Assembly (NCBI RefSeq): GCF_024294905.1
Contig: NZ_JANCOC010000010.1
Location: 30,347 to 94,346, forward strand
Length of the DNA: 64,000 nucleotides
Source of the DNA: Rothia gullae
GTDB taxonomy: Bacteria > Actinomycetota > Actinomycetes > Actinomycetales > Micrococcaceae
Direction: 5' to 3'
The notes beneath the pieces are model-generated. The model was not told the DNA's origin. It saw only the letters and a program-made list of their open reading frames with translations, and ran no database searches. How positions within the stretch are numbered: the first letter of the stretch is position 1; every line of letters starts with the position of its first letter. Position numbers and translations under genes: made by a program. Positions 34,836 through 44,343 of this stretch are shown here, one piece after another.

Positions 34836-36107
34836 TTAATCCTCTACGGAGCGGAATGCTACAACCGCGTTGTGGCCGCCGAAACCGAAGGAGTTCGACA
34901 GTGCCACAATCTCGCCGGCGGGCAGCTCGCGTGCCTCGGTCACCACGTCCAGGTCAATCTGGGGGTCCTTGTTGTCCAGGTTGATGGTGCAGGGTGCGGT
35001 GCGGTGGTGCAGCGCCAGTACGGTGAGTACGGCTTCGAGTGCGCCCGCGCCGCCGAGCAGGTGGCCGGTCATGGACTTGGTTGCAGAGACGGCAATGTTT
35101 TTGGTGTGCTCGCCGAAGGTTTCGTGCATTGCGGTTGCTTCGGGCAGGTCACCGGCGGGGGTGCTGGTGGCGTGCGCGTTAATGTGCACGACGGTCTTCG
35201 GATCGATGTTGCCGTCTTCGAGGGCTTCGCGCAGTGCGCGGGTTGCGCCGAGTGCTGCGGGGTCCGGTGCGGTGATGTGGTAGGAGTCGGAGGATACGCC
35301 GGTGCCTGCCAGTTCCGCGTAGACGCGTGCGCCGCGTGCCTTGGCGTGCTCTTCGGATTCGAGGATGAGCGCTGCTGCGCCTTCACCCATGACAAAGCCG
35401 TCGCGGTCAACGTCGTAGGGTCGGGATGCCTTTTCGGGTTCGTCGTTGCGGGAGGAGAGTGCCTGCATCTTGGCGAATGCTGCCATGGGAAGCGGGTGGA
35501 TTGCTGCTTCGGCACCGCCGACGATGACGACGTCTGCCTTGCCGCTGCGGATCATTTCAGCACCGAGCTGCATGGCTTCGGTGGAGGATGCGCATGCGGA
35601 GACGACGGTCTGTGCTGCGGCGCGTGCCTTGAGGTTCATGGAGACGGCTGCTGCGTTGCCGTTGGGCATGAGCATCGGAACGGTCATGGGGAGGACGCGG
35701 CGGGGGCCCTTTTCGCGTAGGGTGTCCCATGCGTCGAGGAGGGTCCACACGCCACCGATACCGGTACCGAAGGCTACGCCGGTGCGTTCGGGGTCGACTT
35801 CTTCTGCGGAGTCGGCGTCGGGGCCGGAGAATCCTGCGTCTTCCCATGCTTCGCGTGCGGCGATGAGGGCGAGCTGACCCGAGGGATCCAGGCGCTTTGC
35901 TTCTACCTTGGTGAGGCGGCCGGATTCGAGGGCGGGCACAGCGAGCTGGCCTGCAATGTATACGGGCAGGTCGTATTCCTTGACCCAGGGGCGGTCGAGG
36001 GTGGATACACCAGATACGCCCTTGGTTGCGTTTTCCCAGGTGGTGGGGACGTCGCCGCCAATGGGGGTGGTCGCGCCGAGGCCGGTCACCAGCACTTTTC
36101 GAGACAT
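34836..36107 (-). CDS. fabF: Beta-ketoacyl-ACP synthase II
   Basis: A 423-residue condensing enzyme that elongates acyl-ACP with malonyl-ACP. The catalytic Cys172 is in VSACASSTEAM; the two histidines are in HINAHATSTPAGD and KSMTGHLLGGAG, giving the C-H-H triad of KAS I/II. Length and motifs are standard. Start ATG 36107 (MSRKVLVTGLG), with an AGAGAAAG-type ribosome site; a longer frame upstream adds only leader-derived residues. Last gene of the fabD-fabH-acpP-fabF cluster typical of actinobacteria with a split type II system for membrane fatty acids. Confidence 0.97.
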   Translation of the reverse strand: MSRKVLVTGLGATTPIGGDVPTTWENATKGVSGVSTLDRPWVKEYDLPVYIAGQLAVPALESGRLTKVEAKRLDPSGQLALIAAREAWEDAGFSGPDADSAEEVDPERTGVAFGTGIGGVWTLLDAWDTLREKGPRRVLPMTVPMLMPNGNAAAVSMNLKARAAAQTVVSACASSTEAMQLGAEMIRSGKADVVIVGGAEAAIHPLPMAAFAKMQALSSRNDEPEKASRPYDVDRDGFVMGEGAAALILESEEHAKARGARVYAELAGTGVSSDSYHITAPDPAALGATRALREALEDGNIDPKTVVHINAHATSTPAGDLPEATAMHETFGEHTKNIAVSATKSMTGHLLGGAGALEAVLTVLALHHRTAPCTINLDNKDPQIDLDVVTEARELPAGEIVALSNSFGFGGHNAVVAFRSVED

Positions 36108-36323
36108 TGTGGCACTTTCTCTTCGGTGGTCGAGTTGGTGGTTTATCCGGTGGTGTGTGGATAAAAACCTGTTGGGCCCGGGGTTTACAGTGGGCGTTTT
36201 CACGCCGTGGAGAGTGGAGTCATCGCACCCTGTGTGTTCCCGGGAGTGTGTTGGGTTGGTTGAGTGAATAGCGATGCGGCGCGGGCCGGTGAGAGCCTGC
36301 GCCGCCTCGTTATTGGTTATAGC

Positions 36324-36566
36324 TTAGGCAGCGTTCGCGATGAACTCGACTGCGTCGCCAACGGTCTTGAGGTTCTGGACCTCTTCGTCCGGGATGGTCA
36401 CCTCGAACTTCTCCTCAGCGTTCACGACGATGGTCATCATCGAGATGGAGTCGATGTCCAGGTCCTCGGTGAAGAACTTGTCCAGCTGAACGTCCTCAAC
36501 CTCAATGCCGGTCTCTTCGTTAACGATCTCTGCCAGACCTGCGAGGATCTCTTCCTTGTTAGCCAT
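36324..36566 (-). CDS. acpP: Acyl carrier protein
   Basis: An 80-residue acidic carrier protein. Ser40 in DLDIDSISMMT receives the 4'-phosphopantetheine arm that carries growing acyl chains. The four-helix ACP pattern and length are normal (FFTEDLDIDS, EEKFEVTIPDEEVQNLKTVGD). It lies between fabH and fabF and is the shared substrate carrier of all enzymes in the cluster. AAGGAGCC precedes ATG 36566. Confidence 0.97.
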   Translation of the reverse strand: MANKEEILAGLAEIVNEETGIEVEDVQLDKFFTEDLDIDSISMMTIVVNAEEKFEVTIPDEEVQNLKTVGDAVEFIANAA

Positions 36567-36770
36567 TCAGGGGCTCCTTTGTTTTTTCGATGGTCATCGC
36601 ACCCGCCGGGTGGGGGTACGCGTGCATTACCGAGTTTATCGTGTCTGCGTGGTGTACGCATGGGTCAACTCGGAGTTTGTGGGGATGCTTTCCCGCTTTA
36701 TTTTCTTTCTCGCACACCGGCGCTGTGCCGGTCGTGAGGGGCGGGGAGCATCGGGCTCCGGTGGTTTTCC

Positions 36771-37796
36771 TTAGGGAAGGACGACCACCTGAGCCGCGAA
36801 TGCCAGTCCGGCACCGAAACCGATCTGCAGGGCGAACTTGCCGGAGAGTTCCGGGTTCTCCTTGAGCAGGCGGTGCGCGGCGAGGGGGACGGATGCGGCG
36901 GAGGTGTTACCGGCATCGACGATGTCGCGTGCCACTGCCACCGTGTCGGGAAGCTTGAGGGTCTTGACCATCTGGTCAATGATGCGGGCATTTGCCTGGT
37001 GCGGGATGAGTGCGCCGAGCTCGTCGGGGGTGATGCCGGCGGTTTCGAGTGCCTGCTTGGCGACCTTCGCCATTTCCCATACTGCCCAGCGGAAGACGGA
37101 GGGGCCGTCCTGACGCAGGGTGGGCCAGAGCTTTTCGCCTTCTTCGACGGGGTTTGCGGCGAAGTCGCGGTTGCGGATGTCCAGCAGGGAGTGGGTCATG
37201 CCGACGGTGCCCCAGCGGGAGCCGTCCGAACCCCATACGGTCGGGGCGATGCCGGGTTCGTCGGAGACGCCTACGACTGCTGCGCCTGCGCCGTCGCCGA
37301 GCAGGAAGGAGATGGTGCGTTCGGTGTTGTCGATGAAGTCGGAGAGCTTCTCAACGCCGATGACCAGCACGTGCTTTGCGGTACCCGCGCGGACGAGGGC
37401 GTCTGCCTGGGCGATGCCGTAGCAGAAACCTGCACACGCTGCGGAGATGTCGTATGCGGGGCACTTGGAGCCGATTGCGTCGGCGACCAGCGTTGCCAGG
37501 GAGGGGGTTGCGTAGGGGTGCGAGATGGTCGAGATGATGACCGCCTCAATGTCCTCACCGGTTACACCGGATGCTTCGAGGGCGTCCTTTGCAGCGCTGA
37601 TGGCAAGGTCTGCTACCGACTGGTTTTCGCTGGCGCGGTGGCGGGTTGCGATGCCGGTGCGCTGCTTGATCCACTCGTCGGAGGAGTTGATTGCCTCAAC
37701 GATGTCATCGTTGGGGACGATGACATCGCCGCGGGCTGCGCCGTAACCGAGGATGCGGGAGTAGCGGTTGATTTCGTACTGCTTGAGGGTAGTCAC
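36771..37796 (-). CDS. fabH: Beta-ketoacyl-ACP synthase III
   Basis: A 341-residue KAS III that starts fatty-acid synthesis by joining an acyl-CoA primer (branched or straight) to malonyl-ACP. Cys121 in ISAACAGFCYG, His in LIPHQANARI (about 263) and Asn in DAGNTSAAS (about 293) form the catalytic triad. GTG 37796 is chosen as start because AAGGA lies 7-11 bases upstream; an upstream in-frame start would add ten residues. Followed by acpP and preceded by fabD. Actinobacteria of this family make mainly branched-chain acids, so branched primers are likely, by inference. Confidence 0.96.
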   Translation of the reverse strand: MTTLKQYEINRYSRILGYGAARGDVIVPNDDIVEAINSSDEWIKQRTGIATRHRASENQSVADLAISAAKDALEASGVTGEDIEAVIISTISHPYATPSLATLVADAIGSKCPAYDISAACAGFCYGIAQADALVRAGTAKHVLVIGVEKLSDFIDNTERTISFLLGDGAGAAVVGVSDEPGIAPTVWGSDGSRWGTVGMTHSLLDIRNRDFAANPVEEGEKLWPTLRQDGPSVFRWAVWEMAKVAKQALETAGITPDELGALIPHQANARIIDQMVKTLKLPDTVAVARDIVDAGNTSAASVPLAAHRLLKENPELSGKFALQIGFGAGLAFAAQVVVLP

Positions 37797-37912
37797 GTAT
37801 TCAATCCTTAGTGCTGATGCTCGCAAGACACTGTGTGCCTCGCAGGTCTAAAGTGCATGTCTAGTGTGAAGGGTTCCCAGCGCGGGGAGGGCGGGGTGCT
37901 CTCCCCCGGTGT

Positions 37913-38812
37913 TTAGCCCTTCAGCGAGGCGAGGTCCTCGGGAGTGTTGATGGAGGTGCCGGGCACGCCGCGCATCGCGCGCTTTGCCAGGCCGACCAGG
38001 GTGCCTGCGGGAGCGACCTCGATAATGCCGGCAGCCTCACGCTCGAGCAGGGTTGCCATACACAGGTCCCAGCGGACGGGGCTGGTGACCTGAGAGACGA
38101 GGGTCTTGACGAACTCTTCACCGGATGCCACGGCGGAACCGTCGCGGTTGGTCAGCAGTGCAGAGGTCGGGTCGGAGATCTGCAGGGATGCGGTGAACTC
38201 TTCCAGTGCGGGCACGGCGGGTGCCATTGCCTCGGTGTGGAATGCGCCAGCGACCTTCAGGGGGATGACGCGAGCGCGCGCGGGCGGGTTCGCGGCGAAT
38301 GCCTCGATGGCGGGGATGGGGCCTGCGGCTACAATCTGGCCGCCGCCGTTGGAGTTTGCTGCGACGAGGCCTGCTGCGTCGATGGCTTCGCGGACGTTTT
38401 CTTCAACACCGCCGAGTACTGCAGCCATGCCGGTCGGGGAGGCGGCTGCCGCCTCCGCCATGCCGTTCGCGCGCACGCGCACGAAACGCATTGCATCTTC
38501 GTCGCTGAGTACGCCTGCGAGGGCTACTGCGGTGATTTCGCCGACGGAGTGGCCCGCGAAGATGAGTTCTTCACCGTCGAGTTCGCGCAGTGCGAGGCGA
38601 CCGGTGACGATGCCTGCAGCCACGATGAGGGGCTGGGCGATTGCGGTGTCCTTGATGGTTTCTTCTTCGGCTTCGGTGCCGTAGTGAATCAGGTCGACGT
38701 CTGCCGCTTCGGAGAGTCGTTCCAGGTGCTCACGCACACCTTCAATCTCGAGCCAGGGGCTCAGGAAGCCCTTCTTCTGGGAGCCCTGTCCGGGGCAAAC
38801 GAGTGCGCGCAT
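37913..38812 (-). CDS. fabD: Malonyl-CoA:ACP transacylase
   Basis: A 299-residue transacylase moving malonyl from CoA to ACP. The nucleophile Ser89 is in FAGHSVGEIT, and the partner His is in VAGAFHTEAM (about 190). N-terminal CPGQGSQ is the oxyanion-hole motif. Normal length. First gene of the fabD-fabH-acpP-fabF cluster; the gaps to the following genes are 100-200 bp, longer than in a tight operon, but no terminators intervene. The 250-bp region upstream should hold the cluster promoter; a regulator gene of the FasR/PucR kind sometimes found beside fabD is not present. Confidence 0.96.
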   Translation of the reverse strand: MRALVCPGQGSQKKGFLSPWLEIEGVREHLERLSEAADVDLIHYGTEAEEETIKDTAIAQPLIVAAGIVTGRLALRELDGEELIFAGHSVGEITAVALAGVLSDEDAMRFVRVRANGMAEAAAASPTGMAAVLGGVEENVREAIDAAGLVAANSNGGGQIVAAGPIPAIEAFAANPPARARVIPLKVAGAFHTEAMAPAVPALEEFTASLQISDPTSALLTNRDGSAVASGEEFVKTLVSQVTSPVRWDLCMATLLEREAAGIIEVAPAGTLVGLAKRAMRGVPGTSINTPEDLASLKG

Positions 38813-38988
38813 GCGGTGCGACCTTTCTGGTTTTTAATACTCGTACGCGGTGCCGTTATAGAGACGAAGACCACGGTTAGTCTGTTACCTATGCTACCTT
38901 GTTCAGCCGCCTTGCATAAACATCACTGTGCAGAAACTTTGGGCTGCGCGGGATATTTAGGCAGACATTGAACAGTGTATAGCTTAGA

Positions 38989-39030
38989 TTGAACTTGTCC
39001 ATTCGTACAACCCGAACGGACAAGGTTCAA
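38989..39030 (-). terminator. Stem-loop downstream of the recombinase gene
   Basis: TTGAACTTGTCCATTCG and CGAACGGACAAGGTTCAA are complementary except for one bulge and one mismatch. It lies about 35 bp past the xerC stop on the minus strand. No long T-run, so activity as terminator is moderate at best. The remaining part of 38813-39063 shows only the fabD upstream region. Confidence 0.5.
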
Positions 39031-39063
39031 ATAGAGAGACAGCTAACTTTCGGGTTGCCACCC

Positions 39064-40197
39064 CTATGCTCGCGGATGCGCCCGCGCGTACGTCTCCGCC
39101 AGACGCTTCATCGACACGTGCGTGTAAATCTGCGTGGTCGCCAACGACGAATGACCCAGCAGCTCCTGCACCGAACGAATATCGGCACCACCATCCACCA
39201 GGTGAGTCGCCGCCGAATGACGCAAAACGTGCGCACCCGACGCCTGAGTATTCTCCACCGTGCGCAGCAGGCGGGTCAGGTCCTCACGAATCTGACGGGC
39301 ATTCGCACGCCCGCCCCGAGGGCCAATAAACAGCGCCGTCACACCCTGCGCACCCTCCGGAATCCACTGCGGACGACCATAGGACACCCAACGATTCAGC
39401 GCCCTAAGCGCCGGGGTACCCAACGGCACCACGCGCTCCTTATTACCCTTACCCAGCACGCGCACCGTCTTATTCGCCCGGTCCACGCTCTGCAAATCCA
39501 GGCCGGTCAGCTCAGAAATACGCATACCCGAGGCGTACAGCACCTCAACCACAGCTTCCAGGCGCAGCAGGCGCGCATCACGAGAATCCTGCGCCCGACG
39601 CTCCTGCAGGGTGGTCAGCAGCTGGTTCATCTGCTCACGGCTCAGCACCGGCGGCAGGTGGTTTTCCCGCTTGGGGGTGCGCATACCGCGGGTGGGATTG
39701 GCGTACACCAGTTCCTCCTCCTGAGCCCAGGTGAAGAACGTGCGCAGGGTCGAACCGCGGCGCGCCACCGTAGAACGAGCCGCCTGCCGCAGATGCAACG
39801 AGCCCAACCACTCACGAATCAGGGACGCATCAATGCTGTCCAGATGCCGCACGCCGCGGCGCGCCATGTAGCCGAAGAAGCCCTCCAAATCGGAGATATA
39901 CGAACGGATTGTCTCTTCGGAACGGTGCTTCTCGTAGCGCAAAAAACGCTCAAAACGGTCCAGGACGGGGCGGAACACCTCACCGGAAACACCCAGTGCC
40001 GATTCGGGCAGCGCAGAATCGGGCAGGGCAGAATCTGGACCCTCAGCTTGGGTTTCGGGATAATCGGCAGCAAGGCTGCGGGTGTAGGTCACCGGCAGGG
40101 TCGTGGAGGGAGCCTCGTCCCGGTATTCTTCCTGGTTCTCAGCTCGGTTTTCTGCCTGATTTTCAGCTCGGTTTTCAGGCTGGCGGGCGGCGGTCAT
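39064..40197 (-). CDS. xerC: Tyrosine recombinase XerC-like
   Basis: A 377-residue site-specific recombinase of the XerC/XerD type that resolves chromosome dimers at dif. Core domain from about residue 75: the SAM-like N-domain (VLDRFERFLRYEKHRSEETIRSYISDL) and the catalytic domain with SGMRISELTGL (Arg I), GKGNKERVVPLG (Lys), HVLRHSAATHL (HxxR), ELLGHSSLATTQIYTHV (His and Tyr). The first 75 residues are an unusual extension with AENR/AENQ tandem repeats. Last gene of the run from rplS to xerC; its place beside dprA is conserved in actinobacteria. ATG 40197; a shorter start cannot be excluded because the repeats look non-essential. Confidence 0.93.
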   Translation of the reverse strand: MTAARQPENRAENQAENRAENQEEYRDEAPSTTLPVTYTRSLAADYPETQAEGPDSALPDSALPESALGVSGEVFRPVLDRFERFLRYEKHRSEETIRSYISDLEGFFGYMARRGVRHLDSIDASLIREWLGSLHLRQAARSTVARRGSTLRTFFTWAQEEELVYANPTRGMRTPKRENHLPPVLSREQMNQLLTTLQERRAQDSRDARLLRLEAVVEVLYASGMRISELTGLDLQSVDRANKTVRVLGKGNKERVVPLGTPALRALNRWVSYGRPQWIPEGAQGVTALFIGPRGGRANARQIREDLTRLLRTVENTQASGAHVLRHSAATHLVDGGADIRSVQELLGHSSLATTQIYTHVSMKRLAETYARAHPRA

Positions 40198-40340
40198 GCG
40201 TCCCTCCTTTCGGGTTTTGGTCTTTCGACATTCTCTCCGCGCGTCTGCCGATAGCGTGGCGGCGGGGGTAGGCTCCGCGCCAGTACGCGCAAGCCTACCC
40301 CCAATTGTAGAGAGGTTCCACGCTCTCCACGTGCTGCCCT

Positions 40341-40460
40341 GTCATGACCGGCCGCCCCGTCATGACCGACCGCCACAACCCGCTACTACCTGGGCGTTCT
40401 GCAGGGGTTTCAGCGCGGGCGTTCAGCTGGGGTTTTCAGCGGGAGTGTTCAGCGGGGGCT
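40341..40460. repeat. Tandem repeats between dprA and xerC
   Basis: GTCATGACCG occurs at 40341 and 40359 (18-bp unit). Separately TTCAGC occurs at 40409, 40422, 40435 and 40448, exactly 13 bp apart, in units of the form GGCGTTCAGCGSG. The second array begins just beyond the dprA stop codon at 40464 on the minus strand. Confidence 0.75.
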
Positions 40461-40463
40461 CTT

Positions 40464-42266
40464 CTACACCGCGACAGCCGGGCGGACCTTCCGCCAGCTT
40501 GTTCCACGGCTCTCCGCCAGACCGCAGCGACCCAGGTGGAACAGGTCAGCCATCACGTCGCGAGCACCCAATCCAAGAGCTGCGGCAATCTCGTCCACGC
40601 CACGGTAGGTACGCGGGCTCAAGTCGTCCCACACCCTGCCCTGTCGTTCGGTCAGCTCGTCCAGCGCGCTGGAGGATGCAGCCTGATCCCATTCGCTCTC
40701 GTGCTCGGTGCCCAGTTCGAAACCCGCGGCGGCATCGTATTCGAGGATGTCCGCGGCCTCGGTGAGTGTTTGCGCTAGTCCATCGCGTAGCAGACGGTTC
40801 GTACCCACCGAGTTCGGCGAATTAATCTGCCCCGGAACCGCCCAGAGGGTACGACCAATCTCCATCGCGTGACGAGCCGTGTTCAGGGCACCGGAACGCC
40901 AGCGCGCCTCCACCACAATGGTGTGCCGCGCCAACGCCGCAATCAGACGGTTACGCTCCAGAAAACGCCAACGCGTGGGGGTATTGCCCACGCTCACCTC
41001 GCTCATAATGAGCCCACGGTCAACAATCATGTTCAACGCATCCGAGTTCTGTGCCGGGTACAACCGGTCCAGCCCACCCGCCATGAAAGCGATGGTCGGC
41101 AGGTCGCTACTCTGCTGGGTCAGCGCCGCCCGATGCGCCGCAATATCGATGCCCATCGCACCGCCAGAAATCACCGTGTACCCGCGGCGTGCCAGCTCGG
41201 CGGCGAGGTGGGTCGTCGCCTCCGTACCGTAGATGCTCGGGTCACGCGAACCGACCAGCGCCACGCTCGGGGCAGACGCCACATCCAGCAGGTGCCGCGA
41301 ATCGCCTCGGCACCACAGCCCGTACGGTCGGTCGGGCCCTAAATCGTTCAGCTGCGGCGGCCACAGCGGATCGGCGGGAGTGACCAGCCACGCCCCGCAG
41401 GTTGCCGCCATGTGCGCCTCCGCGTTCAGGGTGCGTTCCATACGGCGGTTCCAGCGCAGGCGGCGGGTCGCGAGCGCCTTGCCGAACTTATCGCGACTCA
41501 TCTGATGCTCACCCGGCGTGTAGTAGCCATTCGCGCTACAGAACAGGGCGGACTCCCCTTCCGCGGGTGCGCCCACCGAGCGCAGAAAATCGCTGAGTTG
41601 CGTATCCGGTTCGCCGTGCTCCCAGGTGTGCTCATCCGGGATGTGCCCGGTCATCAGGTAGTGTAGGGTCAGCGGCGCTCCCAGGGTTGCGAGGGATTCG
41701 ACCACGAGCTCATCGGCGGGTTCGGCGTAGCGCATCAGCTGAGCGGTGCAGCAGCGGATGTACTCGCGGCACGCCGCCTCAACCTCCTGAGCGCTGAGGG
41801 CTGGATTGAACAGGGGCGATGGATTGAGCAGGGGTGCTGGATTGAGCAGGGGCGCAGGGTCAGAACTGCTGGAGGCTGTGCCCACCGGAGCTTCGGGGTA
41901 CACACCCTGATGCTCCGGCTGGTTCATCTCTTCCAGGTGTTTCTCTTCCAAGTACACAGGGTCATCTAAGTACACCGGGTTCAGGCAGGAGGCGAGGAAA
42001 CCCGGCAACCGCGCCGCGTTATAGGGGCTCGGCGAGGGTTCCTGCCCTAGCGACAGAATATGCGCCACCCTCTCACGCACCAGAGCGTGCGCATCCAGGG
42101 TGCGGCCTGGCAGGCGGATCTGCAGTTCCTCCTGCACAAAATCCTCCGCCGCGCGCTCTTCTGAAACATGCTCTCCCTGCGCGCGCTCTTCCGGCGCTGT
42201 TTCTTTCAGCCCATTTTCTTTCAATTCGGCCTCATCAGCTCGTTTTCTGAGCTTCTTCTCACTCAT
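40464..42266 (-). CDS. dprA: DNA-processing protein DprA with a long N-terminal extension
   Basis: A 600-residue protein; DprA proteins usually have 300-400. The Rossmann-like DprA domain (about 300-510) shows VALVGSRDPSIYG, VISGGAMGIDIAAHRAAL, FMAGGLDRLYPAQN, RWRFLERNRLIAAL and AVPGQINSPNSVGTNRLL; a winged-helix-like C-domain ends near 595 (LTERQGRVWDDL...IAAALGLGARDVMADL). Residues 1-230 are charged and then Pro/Leu repeats (APLLNPAPLLNPSPLFNP), with no known family. DprA loads RecA on incoming single strands in natural transformation. It follows comM, its usual neighbour. A 95-bp spacer with tandem repeats separates the two. Confidence 0.93.
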   Translation of the reverse strand: MSEKKLRKRADEAELKENGLKETAPEERAQGEHVSEERAAEDFVQEELQIRLPGRTLDAHALVRERVAHILSLGQEPSPSPYNAARLPGFLASCLNPVYLDDPVYLEEKHLEEMNQPEHQGVYPEAPVGTASSSSDPAPLLNPAPLLNPSPLFNPALSAQEVEAACREYIRCCTAQLMRYAEPADELVVESLATLGAPLTLHYLMTGHIPDEHTWEHGEPDTQLSDFLRSVGAPAEGESALFCSANGYYTPGEHQMSRDKFGKALATRRLRWNRRMERTLNAEAHMAATCGAWLVTPADPLWPPQLNDLGPDRPYGLWCRGDSRHLLDVASAPSVALVGSRDPSIYGTEATTHLAAELARRGYTVISGGAMGIDIAAHRAALTQQSSDLPTIAFMAGGLDRLYPAQNSDALNMIVDRGLIMSEVSVGNTPTRWRFLERNRLIAALARHTIVVEARWRSGALNTARHAMEIGRTLWAVPGQINSPNSVGTNRLLRDGLAQTLTEAADILEYDAAAGFELGTEHESEWDQAASSSALDELTERQGRVWDDLSPRTYRGVDEIAAALGLGARDVMADLFHLGRCGLAESRGTSWRKVRPAVAV

Positions 42267-42312
42267 GACGTTCTTCTCCTCTCTTGAGTGATTCGTTCTA
42301 TAAACCGGCTCG

Positions 42313-42373
42313 CTATTTCAGCTGACCCTATTTCAGCTGGCACGCTATTTCAGCTGGCACATTATTTCAATTG
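42313..42373. repeat. Stop-codon repeat array after comM
   Basis: CTATTTCAGCTG occurs at 42313, 42328 and 42345, and TTATTTCAATTG at 42362 (spacing 15, 17, 17). The last is the comM C-terminus and stop codon on the minus strand (QLK-stop); each downstream unit repeats it with its own stop. Confidence 0.85.
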
Positions 42374-43900
42374 CCCCTGCTGCCGCAGAAAAAGCGCCAC
42401 ATCCAGGTGCTCCCGGCTCGGGTAGGCGGCACCCTCCAAATCGGCAAGAGTCCAGGCGATACGCAACACCCGGTCGTAGCCGCGAGCCGTCAGCGTTCCG
42501 CGGTCCACGGCGGCATTCAGCTCGCCGGTGAGCTTCGCATCCAGACGCAGCGGGCCGCGCAGAATCTTGCCGTTCATCTCCGCATTCGTCTTCAACCCGT
42601 ACGGCTCCAGGCGCTCACGCTGAGCCTGCCGCGCCGCCATGACGCGCTCACGAATCTGTGCCGAACTCTCGTTCACCTGACCGCCCGCAAGCTCCGTGGA
42701 AGACACCTTCGGAACCGTCACATTCACGTCAATACGGTCCACCAGCGGGCCGGACAGCCGCCCAAAATAAGCGCGACGCTCACGCGGAGCACACGTACAC
42801 TCCGTACCGGTGCCCACGTTCATGCCGCAAGGGCACGGGTTCGCCGCCAGGATCAGCTGAAACCGCGCCGGATATGTCGCCGACGCGCTCGAACGGTCCA
42901 GGGTCACGGTTCCCGACTCCAGGGGCTGACGGAGCGAATCGAGCACCGTGCGTTTGAACTCCGGCGCCTCGTCCAGAAAGAGCACGCCGCGGTGCGCTTT
43001 AGACACGCAGCCCGGGCGGGGAATGCCGCTACCACCGCCCAGAATCGCCGGCGCGGAGGCACTATGATGCGGCGCCTCAAACGGCGGCTGACGCACCAGC
43101 TCGCTCAGGTGCTCCCCCGCCGAGCAGAGGGAACGGATCGCGGTCACCTCCATCGCGGCATCGTTGTCGAGGGTCGGGAGGATGCTCGGCAAGCGCTCCG
43201 CCAACATGGTTTTACCGGAACCGGGCGGGCCAGTCAGCAGCATGTGATGACCGCCCGCAGCGGCAATTTCCAGGGCGAAACGACCCTGCGACTGACCGGC
43301 AACATCGCTCATATCCGAGGGAATTTCAGCCGATTTCGCCACCGGGGCGCTCGCCTCCGTCTGCGGGGCGGGTGGGTAGGTCAGCTTCTTGCTCTCAGCG
43401 CCGAGAGCGGCAAAAACCTCCGCCAGGCAGCGGAAACCGCTCACCTGCGCGCCGGGAATAAGCGCCGCCTCCTCAGCATTTTCGGCGGGCACAATCACGC
43501 GGTGGTGTCCGGCATCCACGGCGGCTTTGACCGCCGGCAGGATGCCCGGCACAGGGCGTAGCGTTCCGTCCAGTCCCAGCTCCCCCAGGAAGACGCTATC
43601 ACCGCTGGGGTGCAGTTTCTTCTCCGCCTGCAATGCCGCAACCACAATGGCTAGGTCGAACGCCGAGCCTCGTTTGGGTAGGGTCGCGGGGGTCAGGTTC
43701 ACGGTGAGCCGGTGCTGAGTGAGGGTTATGCCGGTGTTCTTCGCCGCGGAGCGCACACGCTCTTTAGACTCGTTGAGGGCGGTATCGGGCAGACCCAGCA
43801 GTACGAAGCCGGGCAAGCCCTGCGAGATGTCAGCCTCGACGTCAACAATATGCCCACGCAAGCCCACGAGCGCCACGGAATAGGTGCGTGCGAATCCCAT
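42362..43900 (-). CDS. comM: YifB/ComM family Mg-chelatase-like AAA+ ATPase
   Basis: A 512-residue ATPase. The N-terminal domain (about 1-170: LVGLRGHIVDVEADISQGLP) is a Lon-substrate-like fold, followed by the AAA+ core with Walker A GPPGSGKTML (about 226-235), GVLFLDEAPEF (Walker B) and ARFQLILAANPCPCG with Cys-rich zinc-like CGMNVGTGTECTC, and a C-terminal Mg-chelatase domain. In Vibrio, ComM is a helicase that extends branch migration during natural transformation. The start ATG overlaps the yraN stop by one base (TAATG), so the two are translationally coupled; dprA follows. Confidence 0.95.
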   Translation of the reverse strand: MGFARTYSVALVGLRGHIVDVEADISQGLPGFVLLGLPDTALNESKERVRSAAKNTGITLTQHRLTVNLTPATLPKRGSAFDLAIVVAALQAEKKLHPSGDSVFLGELGLDGTLRPVPGILPAVKAAVDAGHHRVIVPAENAEEAALIPGAQVSGFRCLAEVFAALGAESKKLTYPPAPQTEASAPVAKSAEIPSDMSDVAGQSQGRFALEIAAAGGHHMLLTGPPGSGKTMLAERLPSILPTLDNDAAMEVTAIRSLCSAGEHLSELVRQPPFEAPHHSASAPAILGGGSGIPRPGCVSKAHRGVLFLDEAPEFKRTVLDSLRQPLESGTVTLDRSSASATYPARFQLILAANPCPCGMNVGTGTECTCAPRERRAYFGRLSGPLVDRIDVNVTVPKVSSTELAGGQVNESSAQIRERVMAARQAQRERLEPYGLKTNAEMNGKILRGPLRLDAKLTGELNAAVDRGTLTARGYDRVLRIAWTLADLEGAAYPSREHLDVALFLRQQGQLK

Positions 43901-44343
43901 TACGCCACCGCCTTCAGATGCTCGAAGGTGAAGGTTTCACAGGTTCCGGTCACCCCAATTGCGTCAATGCGAAAGCGCGGAAAATCCAGGTTCTCACGCA
44001 GCCTGCACCAGAGAATCGCCAGCAATCGCGTGCGGCGCGCCTTATCGCGGTCAATGGAAGCGAACGGGTGCCCAAAGTCTTCGCTGCTGCGGGTCTTGAC
44101 CTCAACGAAAACCAGTTCGTCCTCGGGGTCAATGGCGATTAGGTCGAGCTCGCCGCGGATCTGTTCGTGTTCCAGCCCCGCGGGCGGTCGCCAATTCCTC
44201 TCCAGGATGCGGTAGCCGTTCGCTTCCAGGATGCGGGCGGTCAGCTCCTCACCCCACCTGCCGACGCTGTGGGCGCGAGGCGGGGTTCTGACGAGCAGGG
44301 GCCTGTTGGGTGCGCTTAGGGTTGTGGCGCGGGCTGTTGTCAT
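43900..44343 (-). CDS. yraN: UPF0102 family protein YraN
   Basis: A 147-residue protein of the YraN/UPF0102 family, an endonuclease-like fold related to Holliday-junction resolvases. It shows GRWGEELTARILEANGYRILERNWR, then GELDLIAID and LVFVEVKTRSSEDFG, where the Asp and the ExK form the putative PD-(D/E)xK site. Activity has not been settled for the family. The first 25 residues are a basic lead absent in many homologues. Overlaps the start of comM by one base. Confidence 0.93.
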   Translation of the reverse strand: MTTARATTLSAPNRPLLVRTPPRAHSVGRWGEELTARILEANGYRILERNWRPPAGLEHEQIRGELDLIAIDPEDELVFVEVKTRSSEDFGHPFASIDRDKARRTRLLAILWCRLRENLDFPRFRIDAIGVTGTCETFTFEHLKAVA

